From Rickettsiella sp. (lineage in GTDB: Bacteria > Pseudomonadota > Gammaproteobacteria > Diplorickettsiales > Diplorickettsiaceae): 9,202 nt of DNA. Shown here one piece after another: positions 8,050 through 9,202 of this stretch. The stretch lies in the NCBI GenBank assembly GCA_031119195.1, contig JAVHYG010000060.1, forward strand, positions 1-9,202, written 5' to 3'. Positions within the stretch are counted from its first letter, which is position 1; each line of letters starts with the position of its first letter. The notes below the pieces were generated by a model. The model was not told the origin of the DNA. It did no database searches and was given only the letters and a program-made list of their open reading frames with translations. Position numbers and translations under genes: made by a program.

Positions 8050-8065
8050 CATATCAATCTTAATT

Positions 8066-8071
8066 AAGGAG
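8066..8071 (+). promoter_or_regulatory. strong ribosome binding site of the orphan membrane protein gene
   Basis: AAGGAG lies 8 nt before the ATG at 8080. It is the best Shine-Dalgarno match in the window, in contrast to the weak sites before serS and the transporter, so this orphan may be translated well. Confidence 0.75.
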
Positions 8072-8079
8072 AGTTAAAA

Positions 8080-8829
8080 ATGAAAAAAGAAATATCGAAG
8101 TGGGACCATACCGATCCGGAATTACATCAAGAACTTAATCTGAATACAGTGCATATTAAAGTTTCGGAAACTAAGATTCCAACAAGCTGTAATAAAAAGT
8201 TAATTTTAGATTATCTCGAAAAAATTTGCTCTAAAGAACAAAATTATGTTTTTTATGTCCTTGAAAATAAGATATTAGTTTACTGTCCAAACTTTGATGA
8301 GAATGAACTGCTGGAAGATCCGTTTAATATCATGAGACAATATCTTGAATCGGGTGAATGCCTTGCTAATTTGAACAAAAGAGAAGTAATAAGTGAAGGG
8401 GCATTTCTTTTATCAATAGCTTTCGGTTCACTTATCGTTATTTTATTAAGCGTTTTTGTTCCAAGTGTAGCTTTTATTCTTCCCGCAATTGTTGTGCCCT
8501 TATTGATAATAGCTATTTTTGTCAGTATTATTTTATTTTGCAGTGTGAGTTTACCTAAATGTGTTGAGATATTAGCTGCTAAACAAGAATTTCATGAATG
8601 TGAAAAGAGGTTAACGAACATCTTGTCTAGTATTCAGCAAACTTCTCAAGCTGCTAAATATTTAAATCCCACTATTACTAAAGCTTCGCCAATTAATATA
8701 CCACCTAACAATTCAAGAAATGCTTTTTCAACTTCAGGCGTTAATCGAGGATTTTTTGCTGAGCGTTGTAGGTACTTCGACAGTTTTGAATCTATAGAGG
8801 AAGACCAACTAAGCTTATCCTGCAACTAA
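8080..8829 (+). CDS. hypothetical membrane protein with a two-helix hydrophobic hairpin
   Basis: I do not recognise this 249-aa protein. A soluble N-terminal part (1-105) contains short alternating hydrophobic segments such as QNYVFYVLENKILVYCP (54-70). It is followed by a long hydrophobic block at about 107-157 that reads as two transmembrane helices joined by a very short turn near Pro128. A helical stretch (160-192) and a polar, Ser/Asn/Pro-rich tail follow. The last 20 residues are acidic (FESIEEDQLSLSCN). There is no N-terminal signal peptide. The ATG at 8080 has a strong AAGGAG 8 nt upstream and lies 30 bp after the transporter stop, so it is probably in the same transcript. The bilobed hairpin resembles, in shape only, chlamydial Inc proteins and some Legionella-type effectors; the Glu-rich tail resembles the E-block of Dot/Icm substrates. 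It could equally be a small accessory membrane protein. Confidence 0.75.
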   Translation: MKKEISKWDHTDPELHQELNLNTVHIKVSETKIPTSCNKKLILDYLEKICSKEQNYVFYVLENKILVYCPNFDENELLEDPFNIMRQYLESGECLANLNKREVISEGAFLLSIAFGSLIVILLSVFVPSVAFILPAIVVPLLIIAIFVSIILFCSVSLPKCVEILAAKQEFHECEKRLTNILSSIQQTSQAAKYLNPTITKASPINIPPNNSRNAFSTSGVNRGFFAERCRYFDSFESIEEDQLSLSCN

Positions 8830-8881
8830 GCCAAATTAGTCATTATTCTAAAGACATAGATTTAAATACAGGGGTCACATT

Positions 8882-8926
8882 AAAGTGCCTAATATCTTAA
8901 AGTATTCATTAGGCAATAAACACTTT
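8882..8926. repeat. long inverted repeat in the gap before tRNA-Lys
   Basis: AAAGTG (8882-8887) pairs with CACTTT (8921-8926), and CCTAAT (8888-8893) pairs with ATTAGG (8908-8913). This gives a 12-bp stem interrupted by a 7-nt bulge, or alternatively a clean 8-bp stem TGCCTAAT/ATTAGGCA (8886-8893/8908-8915). No T tract follows on the plus strand, so it is not a standard terminator. It lies 52 bp after the orphan gene and may end that transcript or be a protein-binding site. Confidence 0.5.
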
Positions 8927-8992
8927 GATGTTAGTTGTTTGCAAACGATGTGGTAGCTAACCCCAAGAGTAATAATGCCCAAGATGTTAGGA

Positions 8993-9021
8993 TTGCTATT
9001 TTTTAGCAAATTGACTACAAT
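8993..9021 (+). promoter_or_regulatory. promoter of tRNA-Lys
   Basis: TTGCTA (8993-8998) and TACAAT (9016-9021) are separated by 17 nt, with a -10 match of 5 of 6. Transcription would begin near 9028, just before the mature tRNA at 9037, and the stretch TTGCCGTTC after the -10 is relatively GC-rich, as in stable-RNA promoters. A perfect 8-bp inverted repeat (9006-9013 and 9018-9025) surrounds the -10. Confidence 0.55.
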
Positions 9022-9025
9022 TTGC
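9006..9025. repeat. perfect inverted repeat over the tRNA-Lys -10 box
   Basis: GCAAATTG (9006-9013) and CAATTTGC (9018-9025) are exact reverse complements around ACTA. The upper arm also overlaps a second inverted repeat, TTGCTA (8993-8998) with TAGCAA (9004-9009). The position over a core promoter is what an operator would have, but no regulator can be named. Confidence 0.45.
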
Positions 9026-9036
9026 CGTTCCATTTA

Positions 9037-9112
9037 GGGCCGTTAGCTCAGTCGGTAGAGCAGTAGACTTTTAATCTATTGGTCGATGGTTCGATTCCAT
9101 CACGGCCCACCA
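9037..9112 (+). tRNA. tRNA-Lys (anticodon UUU)
   Basis: A complete 76-nt cloverleaf. The acceptor stem GGGCCGT (9037-9043) pairs fully with ACGGCCC (9102-9108), the discriminator is A (9109), and CCA (9110-9112) is encoded. The D stem is GCTC/GAGC (9046-9049/9058-9061). The anticodon stem is GTAGA/TCTAT (9063-9067/9075-9079) around loop CTTTTAA, with anticodon TTT at 9070-9072, hence lysine. The T stem is GATGG/CCATC (9085-9089/9097-9101) with loop TTCGATT. It decodes AAA and AAG, the former being abundant in this AT-rich genome. Confidence 0.97.
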
Positions 9113-9120
9113 GTAAAATC

Positions 9121-9178
9121 AGGGTCTTTCCCATTTTAGGAGGCAGGTTAGGGTCTTTCCCACTTTAGGAGGCAGATT
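9121..9178. repeat. two tandem 29-bp direct repeats just after tRNA-Lys
   Basis: Copies at 9121-9149 and 9150-9178 are adjacent and differ at only two positions (T/C at the 14th, G/A at the 27th). Each begins AGGGTCTTTCCCA and continues TTTAGGAGGCAG. They begin 8 bp after the tRNA CCA end. Short multiple terminal repeats of this kind are known at the ends of IS21-family elements, where they bind the transposase, so this may be one edge of such an element continuing beyond the window. No transposase coding sequence is visible, so the element itself is inference. Confidence 0.7.
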
Positions 9179-9202
9179 AACAACATAAAACTTTAACTCT
9201 TA

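Noticed and set aside
9121..9178. CRISPR-like array
   Set aside because: The two repeats are directly adjacent with no spacer between them, and there are only two copies.

Overview
The window reads as a stretch of an AT-rich gammaproteobacterial chromosome. FolD and SerS resemble the E. coli enzymes closely, with FolD catalytic residues at the same numbers. The genes show Lys/Ile/Asn-rich composition, and two orphan membrane proteins sit among housekeeping genes. This fits an intracellular member of the Legionellales/Coxiellaceae (Rickettsiella- or Diplorickettsia-like), but that assignment is inference from composition and gene content. No marker in the window proves it.

Layout: (1) bases 1-2137 hold the 3' two-thirds of an alanine dehydrogenase gene, cut by the window edge. 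It overlaps by 8 bp a GTG-started M17 leucyl aminopeptidase gene. (2) 2138-2544 is a very AT-rich non-coding stretch with a weak terminator candidate and a weak promoter candidate. (3) 2545-3696 encodes an unrecognised protein with a coiled coil and one hydrophobic segment. (4) 3697-3824 is a convergent gap with two back-to-back small hairpins. (5) folD lies on the minus strand (3825-4670), divergent from serS. (6) serS (4783-6051), an OPT-family oligopeptide transporter (6064-8049) and an orphan two-helix membrane protein (8080-8829) are closely spaced and probably co-transcribed. (7) 8830-9036 carries inverted repeats and a good promoter for tRNA-Lys(UUU) at 9037-9112. (8) Just after the tRNA, two 29-bp tandem repeats (9121-9178) look like the edge of a mobile element that continues past the window.

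Functionally, three genes fit amino-acid-based nutrition: an OPT transporter that can import oligopeptides, an aminopeptidase that trims peptides, and alanine dehydrogenase that feeds alanine into pyruvate. FolD supplies one-carbon folates, and SerS and tRNA-Lys serve translation. The two orphan proteins (383 and 249 aa) are the least explained items. Their architecture (soluble N-terminus, membrane segment, polar Ser/Glu-rich tail) is compatible with secreted host-targeted membrane proteins, but nothing in the sequence proves secretion. No CRISPR array, complete transposase gene or obvious undescribed multi-gene system was seen.
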